A DNA stretch of 64,000 nt, taken from the NCBI RefSeq assembly GCF_000276665.1, contig NW_004955417.1, positions 21,084,263-21,148,262 of the forward strand, in the 5' to 3' direction. The notes under the pieces are model-generated. The model was not told the origin of the DNA, ran no database searches, and worked only from the letters and a program-made list of their open reading frames with translations. The stretch is from Chinchilla lanigera (Eukaryota > Chordata > Mammalia > Rodentia > Chinchillidae). Position 1 is the first letter of the stretch, and every line of letters begins with the position of its first letter. Below are positions 23,741 through 34,820 of the stretch, piece by piece. The position numbers and the translations under genes were made by a program.

Positions 23741-24595
23741 TCAGTGTGAGACTGCGGTCTGTGGCTACTGAAGTTCTGATGAGAAAGGTTAAAAAGTTAG
23801 AGAAAAGAACAAGTGAAACACACAGAAAAAAAATAGACATGTGCACACGCACATGTGTATATACAAAAAGAGATTAAATACGTGTGGATTGTAGACATAT
23901 ATATCCAGAAAATATCTGCTTATAATTGCCCCTGGTCTCAATATTGGTCCTCTTGCTCAGGAGTAAGAGTAATTTGCTATGAGACAAACTGCCAGGCTTT
24001 GATGTGATCTGCTTTTTCTGTCAGTCAAGTCATAGAGTTTATAACTAATTCATGATGCAGACACTGCTGAAGACATATAGCTCCTTCAACCAAATTCTAA
24101 GATTAAGGAAAACAGCAATAGCACAAATAACATTTGTAAGATTTGTATAGAAGGCTGAACAATATTTCTCCATACAAAGATACCCATTTGTAGAGCATGA
24201 TCCAAATTCTTAAGAGAAGGTTTTGTGGGTTACCCTTATGCCCAGTGCACACCAGGGCACATGCTTTAGTTCAGGAAATCAATAACTTTCTGAAATAAAT
24301 AAATGAATAAATTAATTGACATGATGCATTCCTGAAAGGACTGGAAACAATATTAAGTCATATTCTATTCCTACTACACTCTTGGTTCATGTTAGTTCTG
24401 AAAAAATTTGAGACAAAAAAGAATGTCCCAACAAATTATCTATAGTTTGTTGTTTTGTATTTTATGTTGTGTTTTTTATCTGTCACTTGGAGAATAGCAG
24501 ATAATAAAATATTGAGTTTCTGGTATTGTTATGAGGTATTGGCATTGGTATTGTTATGAGGACAAAGAGAAAGATACTGTGAGAAAGAATATGGT
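23741..24595. other. Mostly unassigned DNA, possible L2 3' end
   Basis: The segment 24234-24325, with 'cccagtgcacaccagggcac' and later '(aaat)n gaataaatta', loosely resembles the L2 3' end ('cagtgcctggcaca...caataaatgaatgaa'). The rest shows nothing. Confidence 0.3.
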
Positions 24596-24596
24596 A

Positions 24597-24695
24597 GGGG
24601 TTGGGGATATAGCTCAGTGGCATAAGCACCTGCCTGGCAAGCGCAAGGTTGTGAGTTTGATCCCCAGTACTGCAAAAAAAAAAAGAAAGAAAGAA
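24597..24695 (+). mobile_element. ID SINE with (GAAA)n tail
   Basis: Sense ID: 'ggggttggggatatagctca' and 'gagtttgatccccagtactg'. The tail has started a GAAA microsatellite (24674-24695). Only part of a target duplication ('agaaagaa') is visible because the tail resembles it. Confidence 0.91.
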
Positions 24696-24866
24696 ACTGA
24701 TTGGATGCAGATATATAAACTGGAGAATATAAATACATTAAAAGCTACAGAGGAAAGGAGATATAAAAATAATGATTCACAAATAGTGAGTCTTTATCTT
24801 TGTCATGTGTTTAGTTTTAAGGCATAGACTTTTAAAATTCAAAAATGTTTAAAAATGACAAACTTT

Positions 24867-25026
24867 GAGCCAGGTATGGTGGCACACCCCTACAATCCTG
24901 GATCTCAAGAGGCTGAGGCAGAAGGGTCATTCTGAGTCCAAGACCAGTATAGGCTACAAAGTGAGCTCAAGGTCAGCCTGACCTGCATAGTGAGACTCTG
25001 TCTCAAAAAAAAAAAAAAAAAAAAAA
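24867..25026 (+). mobile_element. B1 SINE
   Basis: Sense B1 with head 'gagccaggtatggtggcac', both internal repeats and 'gagactctgtctc', then a run of about 23 A. Target duplication 'aaatgacaaactt' (24854-24866) and 'aaatcacaaactg' (25025-25037). Confidence 0.93.
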
Positions 25027-25039
25027 ATCACAAACTGTA

Positions 25040-25500
25040 TTCTGAGCTCTTCAGCTATAGTGGAACCACAGAAAATATTTTTTTATTTGTTTTTATTTGC
25101 TTGTTTGTTTTTTAAAAATATTAGATGATCTACATTGTGGCCAAATTTAGGTGTTATTTATTCTAAGGTCATTGTTTGCTTAAAAATCAATTCTTAAATT
25201 TATCTTATTTAAAAAAATCTTACCCTAAAATTTTTTCAATTTTTGGACAATAACATACTGTCTTTGGTGTGCTGCTATAGAGTGAATGTTTATTTTAATT
25301 ATGTAACTCTTCCTTTATTTTGTAGTAATGTTAATGGGAATGATTTTTCCTTATTTGTTTACATATGTATTGGGAAATATTTAATCACCTTTTCAGTAAT
25401 AATATCAAAAATCATTTTCTCCATTTCTGTTCATGCCTCTATTTTAGGATGTTTTTACTGCATGACAACTCATCCTAAGGGGCTCTTCATTTCTCAATTA
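25040..25500. other. Unassigned T-rich DNA
   Basis: The 125-residue plus-strand frame 25243-25620 runs through T-rich DNA and into the LTRs that follow. Its composition (many I, F, Y, C) reflects base content, not a protein family. Confidence 0.5.
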
Positions 25501-25504
25501 AAAC

Positions 25505-26283
25505 TTTCAGTCCACTTGCTATGCTATAATGAAATATGTGAGACATGTTATGTTTTGTGTCTAGATGTTCAACCAAAGCCTTATGCGGTCTTGGGACAGG
25601 CTTCTAGAGTTTGTGATTGATTCATGGTCCAAAGCTGGCATTATGTGTGTGAGTGTACACCCACCCTAGGGAGGGTAGCCTACATACACTATAAGGGAAG
25701 GAAAGAGGCTTGCTCTCTCGCTCCTCCCTTCTTGCTCTTGTTGCTTTCACTGTTTTCCATCTGCAGGAACTGGTGCCCTCTGCCATGTGCCACTCTGCCT
25801 TGGAGCCAGCCAAGTATGTACAGAAATCTCTACAAGCTGTGAGCTAAATAAACCTTTCCTTCCTTAATTTTGGATGTCAGGGGTTTTCTCTCTGCAAAGA
25901 GAGAGAAGTAATCAAAACAGCACGGTAATTTCTGAAATGAAATAGAAATGTGTGACAGCGCTAGGTAGGGGCTGGAAAGTCTAAGGTCAATGTGTATGGG
26001 AGTTGGTGTATGGCAGTAAAAGCCACTCTCTGCTTCCCTGAGGGTACATTGTTGTTACATCTTCTCAGGGGGAGAAATACTATCTTTACATGGTGGAAGA
26101 GAAAGGCACAAAAATGGCAAATTGTGTCTACTGAGCCTTTTAAAGGAAACTTAATTCTATTCATGAGGCTGGGGCCCGCATGACTCAGTCACTTCCAAAA
26201 TAACAGAACCCTTAGTATGGTCACATTGTGGATGAAAGTACAACATGATTTGTGGAGAGAACAAAGACTCAAACCACAGCACA
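25505..26283 (-). mobile_element. MaLR (MLT1A/MST-like) LTR, split by a younger LTR
   Basis: Minus-strand LTR in two pieces. 25505-25545 ('cagtccacttgctatgctat', 'gaaatatgtgagaca') matches the terminal 'tagtccatttgtgttgctat...aaatacctgagac'. After the intruder it resumes at 25920 with 'ggtaatttctgaaatg' and 'ggggctggaaagtctaagg', exactly the next consensus block. It ends 'gactcaaaccacagca', the reverse complement of a 'tgctgtggtttgagtc' LTR start. Combined length is about 405 bp, normal for the family. Confidence 0.75.
25546..25919 (+). mobile_element. Solo LTR (MaLR-like) nested in older LTR
   Basis: Begins 'tgttatgttttgtgtctag' and ends 'gtaatcaaaaca'; 374 bp. It is a sister of the LTR at 13544-13913: both share 'gcttctagagtttgtgattga'-type sequence, 'ccctctgccatgt' and 'gtgagctaaataaaccttt'. 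The flanking pentamers ('agaca' and 'gcacg') match at three of five positions, a decayed duplication. Confidence 0.82.
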
Positions 26284-28624
26284 CTGGCATAGTCACTCTG
26301 GTCTCTGCAAAGAAAGTTCTGCAAGATTTTATTTTTCTATTGGAATGATCTGGTTTGAGAATTTCATGCTATGTAATGTTATAGTCAATTTGGAACTCAC
26401 TGAATTACTAGTTTTCTTCCTTAGTTTACTTAGTTTTAAATGAAAAACAGTCACACAAAGGATTGTTTAGAGCGAATAGAAGATTTCCAAAGTATCTCAG
26501 AGCCAGAAACATACATTTTATTTATTTTATCATATTTTTATTTTTCTGGGAAAATATGACATTTTTGTCAAGGAAAATTTTTAAAAATCAAAAATCTAGA
26601 AAACAATATTTTTGGAAATGTGTTAATGGAAATTATTCTAAGGAATTTTAAAAAGCAATTGCAACCTTCTCACCTTCATGTGCTAGGCTACGTACCTTTA
26701 AATTGATTTTCTCTGAAGAACATAAAATACTTTAGAAAGCTGTGAGTACATTTGCTACTCATTTAAATTTGATAAATTTGAAATCTACATGAATAACACC
26801 ATGGACCACAGTGAAGACTTTGGCTTACCAATTCCTCTCTCTGTCTCTTCCCCTCACACACTGGCTAAGTGTGGATGTCCTAGATAAGTGATGGAAATCC
26901 TCTCAGAGTTTTCAGTGATACAAGCAGCCAGCTTTTAATTGCATCTTAGTTCAGTTTTGTTTCAAACAAGTGGTCCATGAATGTAAGAGACTCAAAATTT
27001 GACTTCTCAACTTAATTGAGGAGTTATGATAAGGATCTACAGTCACCTTACTGCTACTTCCCCTTGGAATTTTCTTTTAATTATCCTGTCTTTACCTCCC
27101 TGTACAGATAGAGTTATTCACAAAGTGACATTAATCTGATGGCTCAAGGATGTCTTACTGGTTGCAGAGTGGTAGATGGTGTTGAAAAGGAAGGAAGGGA
27201 TTATGAACTAGAAAATCCTCCTTCCCATTCATTATTATTCCCCAAATACTTCTTCCTTGATTTTGGCTTTGAAATCACATTGATCATATTTTTACTTTCA
27301 ATTCTATCTAGTCACTCCACTCTAGAAAAATCTCAGGTAAAATGAAATGAAGAGATAGTAAAAGAAAAAACTATGCTTTAGCTTCTCAAGACTATGAATT
27401 GAAAAAAATAAAGAAGATATTTAGAAAGAGAACGATGATGGAGATTTTTCATAGATGAGGCCTAAAAATAATAAAAAAAACCTTTAGCAATTATTAATTT
27501 CCCCATTTAAAAATAAGTTGTCACGTTTTAGTGGAAAATTTTCCATGACTTTTTAAAATACTACCCTAACAATTAACAAGAGAACTTTTAAAACAAAGAC
27601 TCAATAGTTAAAGAATTGGCTGCATTTTTCATTTATGCAATTCAAAACATTTTGACTTATGTCTAATATTAAGGTAGAAATGTACCCTTTACTTTGGATA
27701 ATTTTCAAGGAAAAAAAAAAGCTATTCCATTTCTTACCCTCTCTATTCCTATCTCTCCCTAGCCCTATAATCTACAGAACATTTTTTACCATTATCTGAT
27801 TGTAGAAAATTCCCCTTTTCTGGTAAACTAAGCACATGAAATCTCCAGAGACAAAGCCTCCCACAAAGCATGAATGGTCAGTTGTTGTAACAAATCTGAA
27901 GTTCAATAAACAGTTGTAATCATCTAACAATTATGTATCAGGGGAAAATGTTAAGAGAAAATCAGATACCATTCAACCTTTTAAAGATAATAATCTGTAT
28001 TGTAAAGTAGATGCAAGATAAAACAGGCTTAACCTTCAACAGAAGGTGCACAGTGTAGAATCCTGTCTGCTTCCCTCATCCCTTTCCAGTAGGCCAGTCT
28101 ATTCCTGCAGCTAATACATTAAAGCTGTTGCCCTGGCTTGACATCCTTTTCCCAAATGTTAATTGTTATCTCAAAAGTGCGATATTTAATATAATTAATT
28201 TCAAAGTGTATCAGACAGTGCAGTATTTCTAAGAGACAGTATACATATCACATTTAAGTTATTCTTTAAAGGATCCTTGACTAGGAGTATCCCTAAAGCC
28301 TAAGCACATTGTGAAACTGCTATCACAAAAAAGTAAAAAAGCTGGAAGTTTAGTGTTAGAGAAGAGAATCTGTGAGAATATTGTATATAAGAAACAATCA
28401 ATACATGTGCTGATAATCAAGAACTATTTGAGCGTATAGCAATTCTTTTCCCAAAGTGCAAGAAAAAACTTTAAGAATTAATATTTAAGTTCTTGCATCA
28501 CCTTGTTTGTACTAGACATTTGAAACTATAAGCTTAAAGATGTACAAAAGCTGTTTTCTGCTTCTCCTCACTTATGTGGTGGCCCACACCTGACTGTATC
28601 TATCCTTTTTCTAATTTGCTTTCA
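26284..28624. other. Unassigned AT-rich DNA
   Basis: About 2.3 kb without an element I can name. Short frames at 26252-26651 and 27139-27345 have no domain. Confidence 0.4.
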
Positions 28625-29060
28625 AGGCAAAACACCTACACTAATACTTGGGCTCTGGGATGCTGTGCTTTTTGCAGGAGTGTGTTGTAGCTCTTGTTTT
28701 CCTGAACAAAGAATTGGATGGGAAACACACAAAAAGATAGTGGGATTTTACATTTACTAAAGGTATTAAATATAGGAAAAGGAGGATGCTCTGGAGAATG
28801 CAGAACAAGCCAGTGGAAAGACTTCTAGGGGCCGTGAGATTGATGCCAGCTGTCTTTTTTATTTTTTGGCTTTTTTTTTTAAAGAGAAAAAAATTATATT
28901 CCCTGTTGCACCAGAAGAATTGAAGAAGGCATTCTCTGATTGGTCTGAGGTGCAGGGCTTGGTGGCAAGTGGCCTGCATTTCTCTGACTGATGGGTCACG
29001 CCCACTTACCCAGCCGGCTGCCCTCTCCCTAATCATCGGCCTCCATACCACTGGAGGCAT
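28625..29060 (-). mobile_element. Putative retroviral LTR (class uncertain)
   Basis: Read on the minus strand there is 'gtgggcgtgacccatcag', then a CCAAT box in 'cagaccaatcagag', an AT-rich promoter-like run, and a 3' portion with 'tttgtgtgtttcccatcc' and 'aattctttgttcagg', an order that fits an ERV LTR. No TG/CA ends or target duplication could be fixed. The 142-residue minus-strand frame (28641-29069) over this block does not resemble a known protein. Confidence 0.35.
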
Positions 29061-29166
29061 AACCTCCAAATGTCATGGTACAATGCAGTACTTAAAAAAT
29101 AAAATTATTGCTTTGTAAAGACAATGAATACAAATATATTTTTACCTTGTTAAAACACAAAATATA

Positions 29167-29263
29167 GGGCTGGGGATTTAGCTCAGCAGCAAAGCACCTG
29201 CCTGGCAAGCGCAAGGTTGTGAGTTCGGTTCCCGGTACCAGAGAAAACCAAAAAAAAAAAAAA
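29167..29263 (+). mobile_element. ID SINE, young-type copy
   Basis: Sense ID near consensus: 'gggctggggatttagctcag', 'gagttcggttcccggtacca'. A perfect 12-bp target duplication 'aacacaaaatat' lies at 29154-29165 and 29264-29275. The overlapping minus-strand frames (29092-29380) are the antisense reading of the SINE and are spurious. Confidence 0.94.
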
Positions 29264-29275
29264 AACACAAAATAT

Positions 29276-30329
29276 TGCTTCTCTATTGGTGAAAATGTTG
29301 CAAAATAAAACATACTTTGCTATTTCCATCTGGATGAAATTTCTTTTAAAAAACAATCTAGAATTTTTTAACATAACCATCTTCTTATGTACCTTTTAAA
29401 AAGTGAAACTGTCAAGCATACTGAATTATCTAAGAATTAGAGTAAGCAGATTATTGTGTGCTTAGGTTTTCTTTCCATATTTTTTCTCCCTTTACCTGAG
29501 CATTTTTTTCTGTCCTGTCTCCGTGTGACTTGGTATTAGAACAAACTTATAGGAGTAAAGAGAACTTGCAACACTTTTTCTTTTTTAACATATGTTGTTT
29601 TTTATAAAGGAAAGTTCTTTTTTTTTTTTTTTCTAAAAGGACCAGATAAAAACAGGATCAAAGTGATTTCTTATGCTACACTGTATTTGCATTTTACATT
29701 TTTGGTAGTAATATAAAAATGAAATTGGCAAATTATTCTAGTTTTCTCATTTACCTCCTAGTTACAGGTACAATGACTGTTGGAACTTGTGAGTAAGTGT
29801 GCAAGTTGTAAAGGTTTTATTATTTCTCATGCATGTGGATTGTAAGAGTTAGATTTTGTTTGAAATGCCAAATATGTTGCTGAAAGAGGTTATCTAATCT
29901 CTTTGGTTGTACATATTTAGGAACAAAATAGAAACCTCTCCTCTGATTTTAGTTTAAATGTAGCTGTGTCTATCAACAGGTAAAGATAGTAACTGACCAC
30001 TGGAGATACTTTTAAAACTTATGAATTAGGACATAGCTGTATAAGATTTCACAATAGTGTTTAGGTATACCACGTGACAGACTTTCACACAGAAGTTTAT
30101 AAAATTTTTCCAATAAAGTATATTTAAGGAGTTCATTTTAACAAATTGTAAAAATATTTTTGCACCGTGTTTACATGATGTAGTTAACGCCATGATCATG
30201 TATGAGGTTAACAAATATCCAACTGAAATCTCTAGAATCTATACACATAGGTTTATTTAGAAAAGGTGTTCTCCACAGAGGTAATTCAGTTAAGTATTTT
30301 GAGATGAAAGAATAATTTTGAATTACTGT
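29276..30329. other. Unassigned AT-rich DNA
   Basis: No recognisable element; contains a 16-base T run near 29617-29632. Confidence 0.4.
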
Positions 30330-30417
30330 GGTTGGTTTTAAATCATTACAAGTATCCTCCCAACAGGAAAGTAGGGGGAGATCAGACAGGTGGAAAAGGA
30401 GAAAACATATGAGAGAC

Positions 30418-30479
30418 AGAGGGAGGGAGAAGAAAAGGGAGAGGGAGAGGGAGAAGAAGGAGAGAAAGAGAGAAAGGGA

Positions 30480-30528
<49 letters not shown>

Positions 30529-30549
30529 AGAGAGGGAGAGGGAGAGAGA
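30418..30549 (+). repeat. Polypurine / (TG)n / (AG)n compound microsatellite
   Basis: 30418-30480 is purine-only on this strand (63 bases), followed by (TG)9 at 30481-30498, then purine-only to 30549 with an (AG)n core. It generates long arginine/glutamate (plus) and leucine/serine (minus) frames that are not genes. Confidence 0.95.
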
Positions 30550-30560
30550 CAGTGACAGTG

Positions 30561-30608
30561 ACAGAGCCAGAGACAGAGCCAGAGACAGAGCCAGAGACAG
30601 AGCCAGAG
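30561..30608 (+). repeat. 12-bp tandem repeat, four copies
   Basis: Unit 'acagagccagag' repeated four times without change, followed by the degenerate 'acagagaatgag'. It directly continues the compound microsatellite. Perfect unit identity suggests recent slippage. Confidence 0.95.
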
Positions 30609-30870
30609 ACAGAGAATGAGAAAGAACATGACACCAAGGCAGTGAGCAAAGTGATGTAGCCAACCCAAAGAAAGCCCAAGAAGGCTTTAGCCACTTGAAA
30701 GTGGAGGAGGCAGAGAAGAAATTTCCCTCTAGAATCCCACAAGGGGTGTACTCCTGCCAGATTTCATACTTCTAGCTGGTGGAACTGTGAGAAAATAAAT
30801 TTCAGTTGTCTCAAGCCATTAGGTTGAGGTAATTTATTACGGCACCTACACAAATTGATTACATCATGCT

Positions 30871-31915
30871 TAAGTAAATTTTCAGCCTAAGTCTAAAAAA
30901 ACGTAAGATAATCACATAGAATCATTGCACTTTGTGTAAATTGTATTACAGTTGTGTTTATGCTTATATTTAAAGAAATTACTTAATATTTGAGAAATAT
31001 ATACATATAAGTAATTTAACATTTTCCCTGTTGTTGAGTATTTAATTGTGCAATTATAGACTTTGAGATTGTTTGTTTCCAGTTGCTGATATTGTAAATA
31101 ATATTGCTGGGGAGGAAAAAGGTGTAATAACTTTTCCTCACACACATCAAGGTCCAAAGCCAATACCCTCTAACAAATAAAGCCAGTGTCCTATTAACAG
31201 GAGGTCCAAAGCCAATACTCTAGTAACAAGAGTGAGTTCTAACAAATTTGTTTAATGAAAAAGTTTTATGTGGCATAAGAACCTCAAGAAGTGAAAATTA
31301 AAGACCGAGGAAAGTCCGTGTGTTTGTATGCTAGGTTTCATAAAATGGAAAGCTTTGTAGCAATGTCGCTGGACAGAAAGCGTGTGGACTGATGTAATGG
31401 ACTGAAGGAGAAGCTCAGCCAAGCCTGCTTATTCTGATGTCCTCTGGCCTCTCTGTGTAGTGTTCCTTCCTCCAGGTTGAGAGGAATACCTGGCACATGA
31501 GAGTCTCCAAGGGGGGGAAGAGGAAGATCAGAGACAGATGCAAAAAAAGCAGCTAGAAAACATATAGGAAGAATTTCTTACCTGTGATGTCCATCCAGAC
31601 ACCTTTGGTTCAAAGTACTCAGGGTACTAAAGTGCTATAGTAGGAGGCATTTTACGGAGCCCCAGTAATGTGAACACCTTTTGCATCTGTCTCCTGGAAC
31701 ACAAATAAAGGATTTCTCTATAAATATGTAAAGAGAATCACTCAGTGATGAATAAGCGAATTTCTCTCTAAGATTCCTGTGGAATTTAGAATTACACCAG
31801 TAGAGTACGCTTTTTTTTTGTTCATATTTTCACTTCTGTTTGTAATTGTGAAACATTCTTTCCTACTCTAGGAGCATAAAATTACATTCATTTTGCCTTA
31901 GCTTTAATTTGCATG
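30871..31915. other. Unassigned DNA up to the assembly gap
   Basis: Contains the small direct repeat 'ggtccaaagccaatac' at 31150-31165 and 31203-31218, about 53 bp apart. No gene or named repeat recognised. Confidence 0.4.
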
Positions 31916-32185
31916 NNNNNNNNNNNNNNNNNNNNNNNNNNNNNNNNNNNNNNNNNNNNNNNNNNNNNNNNNNNNNNNNNNNNNNNNNNNNNNNNNNNNN
32001 NNNNNNNNNNNNNNNNNNNNNNNNNNNNNNNNNNNNNNNNNNNNNNNNNNNNNNNNNNNNNNNNNNNNNNNNNNNNNNNNNNNNNNNNNNNNNNNNNNNN
32101 NNNNNNNNNNNNNNNNNNNNNNNNNNNNNNNNNNNNNNNNNNNNNNNNNNNNNNNNNNNNNNNNNNNNNNNNNNNNNNNNNNNNN
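31916..32185. other. Assembly gap (270 N)
   Basis: Unsequenced. The right edge begins with nine A, which suggests the gap hides a SINE tail or other low-complexity run. Any open frame across it is meaningless. Confidence 0.99.
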
Positions 32186-32544
32186 AAAAAAAAAGAGACT
32201 GCGTGGCCCGACCACTGTCCGTTCTCTTTCCCTCTTGTTTTCTTTCACTTTTAAAGAAGATAGGCTATTTTTCTTTGCAAGTGTTAAGCCCCTGCCAATT
32301 CTTCATCTCTGACACCGAACAAATAGCACAAACTCTTCATCTCTGTATTCACACTTAACACAGACCACTCCACTGACCTAACATTGGTTCCTCCTCCCCC
32401 AAGCAATTCTCCAGTTCTGGGCAGATGCCAATAGGATATCCTAAGACTTAACAGCACTCTAACACCATGCATGTGGAGATCGCTCAGGTGAAGGGCACAG
32501 TCCTAGAAAACTGTCCCCATTTCTGACACATTTGGTGAGCCCAG

Positions 32545-32635
32545 GGGTTTTATTTTTATTTTTTAATGTTTATGGTACGTAATGAGTACTTTCATCACGA
32601 GGCGTGGGGACACACACAGCACAACTGAATTCTTT
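32545..32635 (-). mobile_element. Possible L1 3'-end continuation
   Basis: 'tttatttttattttttaatg' leads into a region that could be the 3' UTR of the L1 at 32815-33240, with a B1 inserted between. Weak similarity only. Confidence 0.25.
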
Positions 32636-32807
32636 TTCGTTTTCTTTTTTTTTTTTTTTTTTTTGCCTTTTTGAGACAGAGTGTCTCTATGCAGTTCAGG
32701 CTGGCCTTGAGCTCACTTTGTAGCCCAGGCTGGTCTCACACTTGCAAGGATCCTCCTGCCTCAGCCTCCCGGGTGCTGGGATTATAAGCCTGTGCCACCA
32801 CTCCTGG
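32636..32807 (-). mobile_element. B1 SINE with long poly-T
   Basis: Antisense B1 near consensus: 'gagacagagtgtctctatgc', both internal repeats, 'tgcctcagcctcccgggtgc', 'ccaccactcctggc'. Target duplication 'ctgaattcttttt' at 32625-32637 and 32808-32820. Confidence 0.94.
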
Positions 32808-32814
32808 CTGAATT

Positions 32815-33240
32815 CTTTTTTCATTGCTTTCCGCTTCCCTCTATCTCTTGGTCTCCTTCCAATTTGCAAAAGACCTGTGTTTCTGTTTTCTTTCATGTGT
32901 CTCTTATTTTTCTCATTATTTGTATTTCTAATTTCCCATACAAGAGAAACCATGTGATATTTAAATTAGGGTGTCTGATTTCTTTCACCGAACATTATAG
33001 AGTCATACACATTTTCCTTCATAGGACTCGAGTTTACCCTTTTCTGTAGGGTAAAAAAGAGTGTTTTTTACATTTCACCTTTTCTTTAACAGTTCATTTG
33101 TTGGTACATATACACGCCACTTTTCATATTAGCTATTATCAGCTGGGCTGTTATAAACATGGATATACAAGAACCACTACAATAGGATGTATTTAACACT
33201 TTTGGAAAGACACCTGGGAAGAGAATAATACTACTATGAG
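32815..33240 (-). mobile_element. L1 3' region, antisense
   Basis: 'aaaccatgtgatatttaaat' and 'atttctttcaccgaacatta', then 'ttcatttgttggtacatata', 'agctattatcagctgggctg' and 'taaacatggatata' follow the order of old L1 antisense 3' sequence ('gtgatatttgtctttctgtg...ttcacttaacataat...cattcatctgttgatgg...gctattgtgaatagtgctgcaataaacatgg'). No coding frame. Confidence 0.6.
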
Positions 33241-33432
33241 GGTTAATTTAGAAGAAATACAACTATGTCTTAAAATATGCAGATCTCTAAGTACTTAACA
33301 CTAACATACACTTCCATTCATATGTGCTCAGGTGGGAACATTTATATACATATTTATCCATGACCTGCATACAGGCTCTTCTACTGGTCAGTTTCTAAAA
33401 GAACTCCCAGGGACTCTCACCTTTTAGTATTC

Positions 33433-33960
33433 CAGTGTTAGTAATGATCCGTGTGCTTAGAATGGGCTGAAGCTCATGACTTCTGAGAAATAGAATTTGG
33501 ACAAGCATTGAGCTATCACTTTAAGGATTAAGAAAGAAAAAGATTCTGGCTTCGGTCTTGCTCCTGCTCTTGGTTTTTTTCTTGCCTTTGGATGTGGACC
33601 AACCTGCATCCTGGGAGCTGCTCTGTGGAAAGGTGTGCGCTGCGGGAAATTGAGGGCAGCTTCTGACTCACGTGAGACAGCTCTATAACCTCCGCACAAG
33701 TGTGGTCTGCTAACAGCCACGTGAGTGAACTTGGAAGCAGCTCCTTCCTCGTGTCCTTGCCTTCCGAACTGCTCAGCCTTCAAATGAGACTGACTGCAGC
33801 CTTGGCTGCTAGTTTGATTGCAGCCTGTGAGAGGCTCAGAACCAGAGGATTTAGCCAAAAGGGAACCAAACTCCTGAGCAGCTGAAACCGCTAGGTACCA
33901 GATTGCTGTTTTAAGCCAGGGCCTCATGGGATAATTTTTTGTGTCTCAGCAGCTATAGGA
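33433..33960 (+). mobile_element. MLT1-type LTR, nearly complete
   Basis: About 530 bp: 'gtgttagtaatgatccgtgt', 'catgacttctgagaaataga', 'ccacgtgagtgaacttggaa', 'cttcaaatgagactgactg', 'gcctgtgagaggctcagaa', and the end 'ttgctgttttaagccaggg' with 'cagcagctatagga'. This order matches MLT1 LTRs. The 156-residue minus-strand open frame over it (33457-33927) is an antisense accident. Confidence 0.72.
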
Positions 33961-34609
33961 TGCACTTATGAATTTGTTTACATCGGCACATAAAAGGAGA
34001 TGCATGCCATTTCTTTGTTCACTACACTCTTTCCTACCAAATCTCCCGCTGACAAAAGTAATGCCCCCCCCAAAAAAACATCTTAGATAAAGGTGCCATG
34101 AATAGTACTCTGGTTATTTCGATTGCTGTCATTCATGCATAGATAAATTTAAATTCGAGAATTTACAAAATGTATGGTTTTCAAATGTGAATTGTGGAAA
34201 ATACTATTATATGTAGCGTGTAGACGTTTTGTGTTGTTGTTTTTTTTCCTGCCGGCTCAGAAATAACACGAAGATTTTTAAAACTGATCTGACAATGGAG
34301 GCTGAGTGCTGTTCAGTATGAGCTCTTTTTTCTTAAGTTTTTTAAAGCTGAATCTCATAATCAGACAGCATTCGCATTACTTCCTTATTCTGCTTCTGAA
34401 GTAGCTCGGTGGTGCTTTCCCTTTCAGTTATATTGTGTGGCTTTTCTTGTGTCTATGCTAATTTTGGAATGTTATTTCGTAGATTTCATAGGTATGCAGT
34501 CCAGAGATGTACTCAGAATAAAATAAAAAGAAAATGCTAACATTCACTTCCCAATGCACATAATCATTCAATGTTTTAAAGAAACTTATAGAATTCTTAT
34601 CAAGTAAAA
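33961..34609. other. Unassigned DNA
   Basis: No recognised element. Confidence 0.4.
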
Positions 34610-34820
34610 CATTTTACTTTTACTTATTACTAATAATACTAACAAATAATAACATAGAATGAAATTTACACATATTATCTTTTTTTCTAATAAAAAATCT
34701 TAGGCTGGCTGGTAATATTTTCTTTTTTATATAAAGAAACTAATGCTCAAGAGATATTAAGTTGAAAAAGGCCAGAAGCTAATAAATCATTGTATTGGGG
34801 ACCAAACTGATAACTTTGAC
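34610..34820 (-). mobile_element. MIR SINE (ancient)
   Basis: Antisense MIR: 'acatattatct' and 'aaagaaactaatgctcaaga' plus 'gttgaaaaaggccagaagct' correspond to 'gaggaaactgaggctcagag' and 'aacttgcccaaggtcacacagct' in MIR. Strongly diverged. Confidence 0.55.

Larger units (their letters stand above)
30330..30870 (+). mobile_element. MLT1-type LTR containing an expanded microsatellite
   Basis: The 3' half is clear: 'gaactgtgagaaaataaatt', 'tcagttgtctcaagccatta' and 'taatttattacggcacctac' match the MLT1 LTR end. The 'gagagacagag' stretch in MLT1 LTRs sits exactly where this copy has a large purine microsatellite (30418-30612), so the repeat probably grew from it. The 5' boundary is approximate. 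Confidence 0.6.

Noticed and set aside
25243..25620. 125-residue hydrophobic protein
   Set aside because: T-rich DNA gives I/F/Y/C-rich peptides; the frame runs into two LTRs and has no homologue I know.
28641..29069. 142-residue minus-strand protein
   Set aside because: No recognisable domain; mixes a GC-rich LTR-like head with poly-A-derived lysine runs.
30561..30608. CRISPR-like array (regularly repeated unit)
   Set aside because: The 12-bp units are contiguous with no spacers and the DNA is mammalian; this is a minisatellite.
30171..30742. Long Leu/Ser- or Arg/Glu-rich proteins on several frames
   Set aside because: Produced by the purine/TG compound microsatellite; all frames are open because the repeat has no stop codons.
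31904..32358. Open frames of 113-149 residues
   Set aside because: They are almost entirely undetermined bases (N).
33457..33927. 156-residue minus-strand open frame
   Set aside because: It is the antisense reading of an MLT1-type LTR; no domain and no supporting codon pattern.
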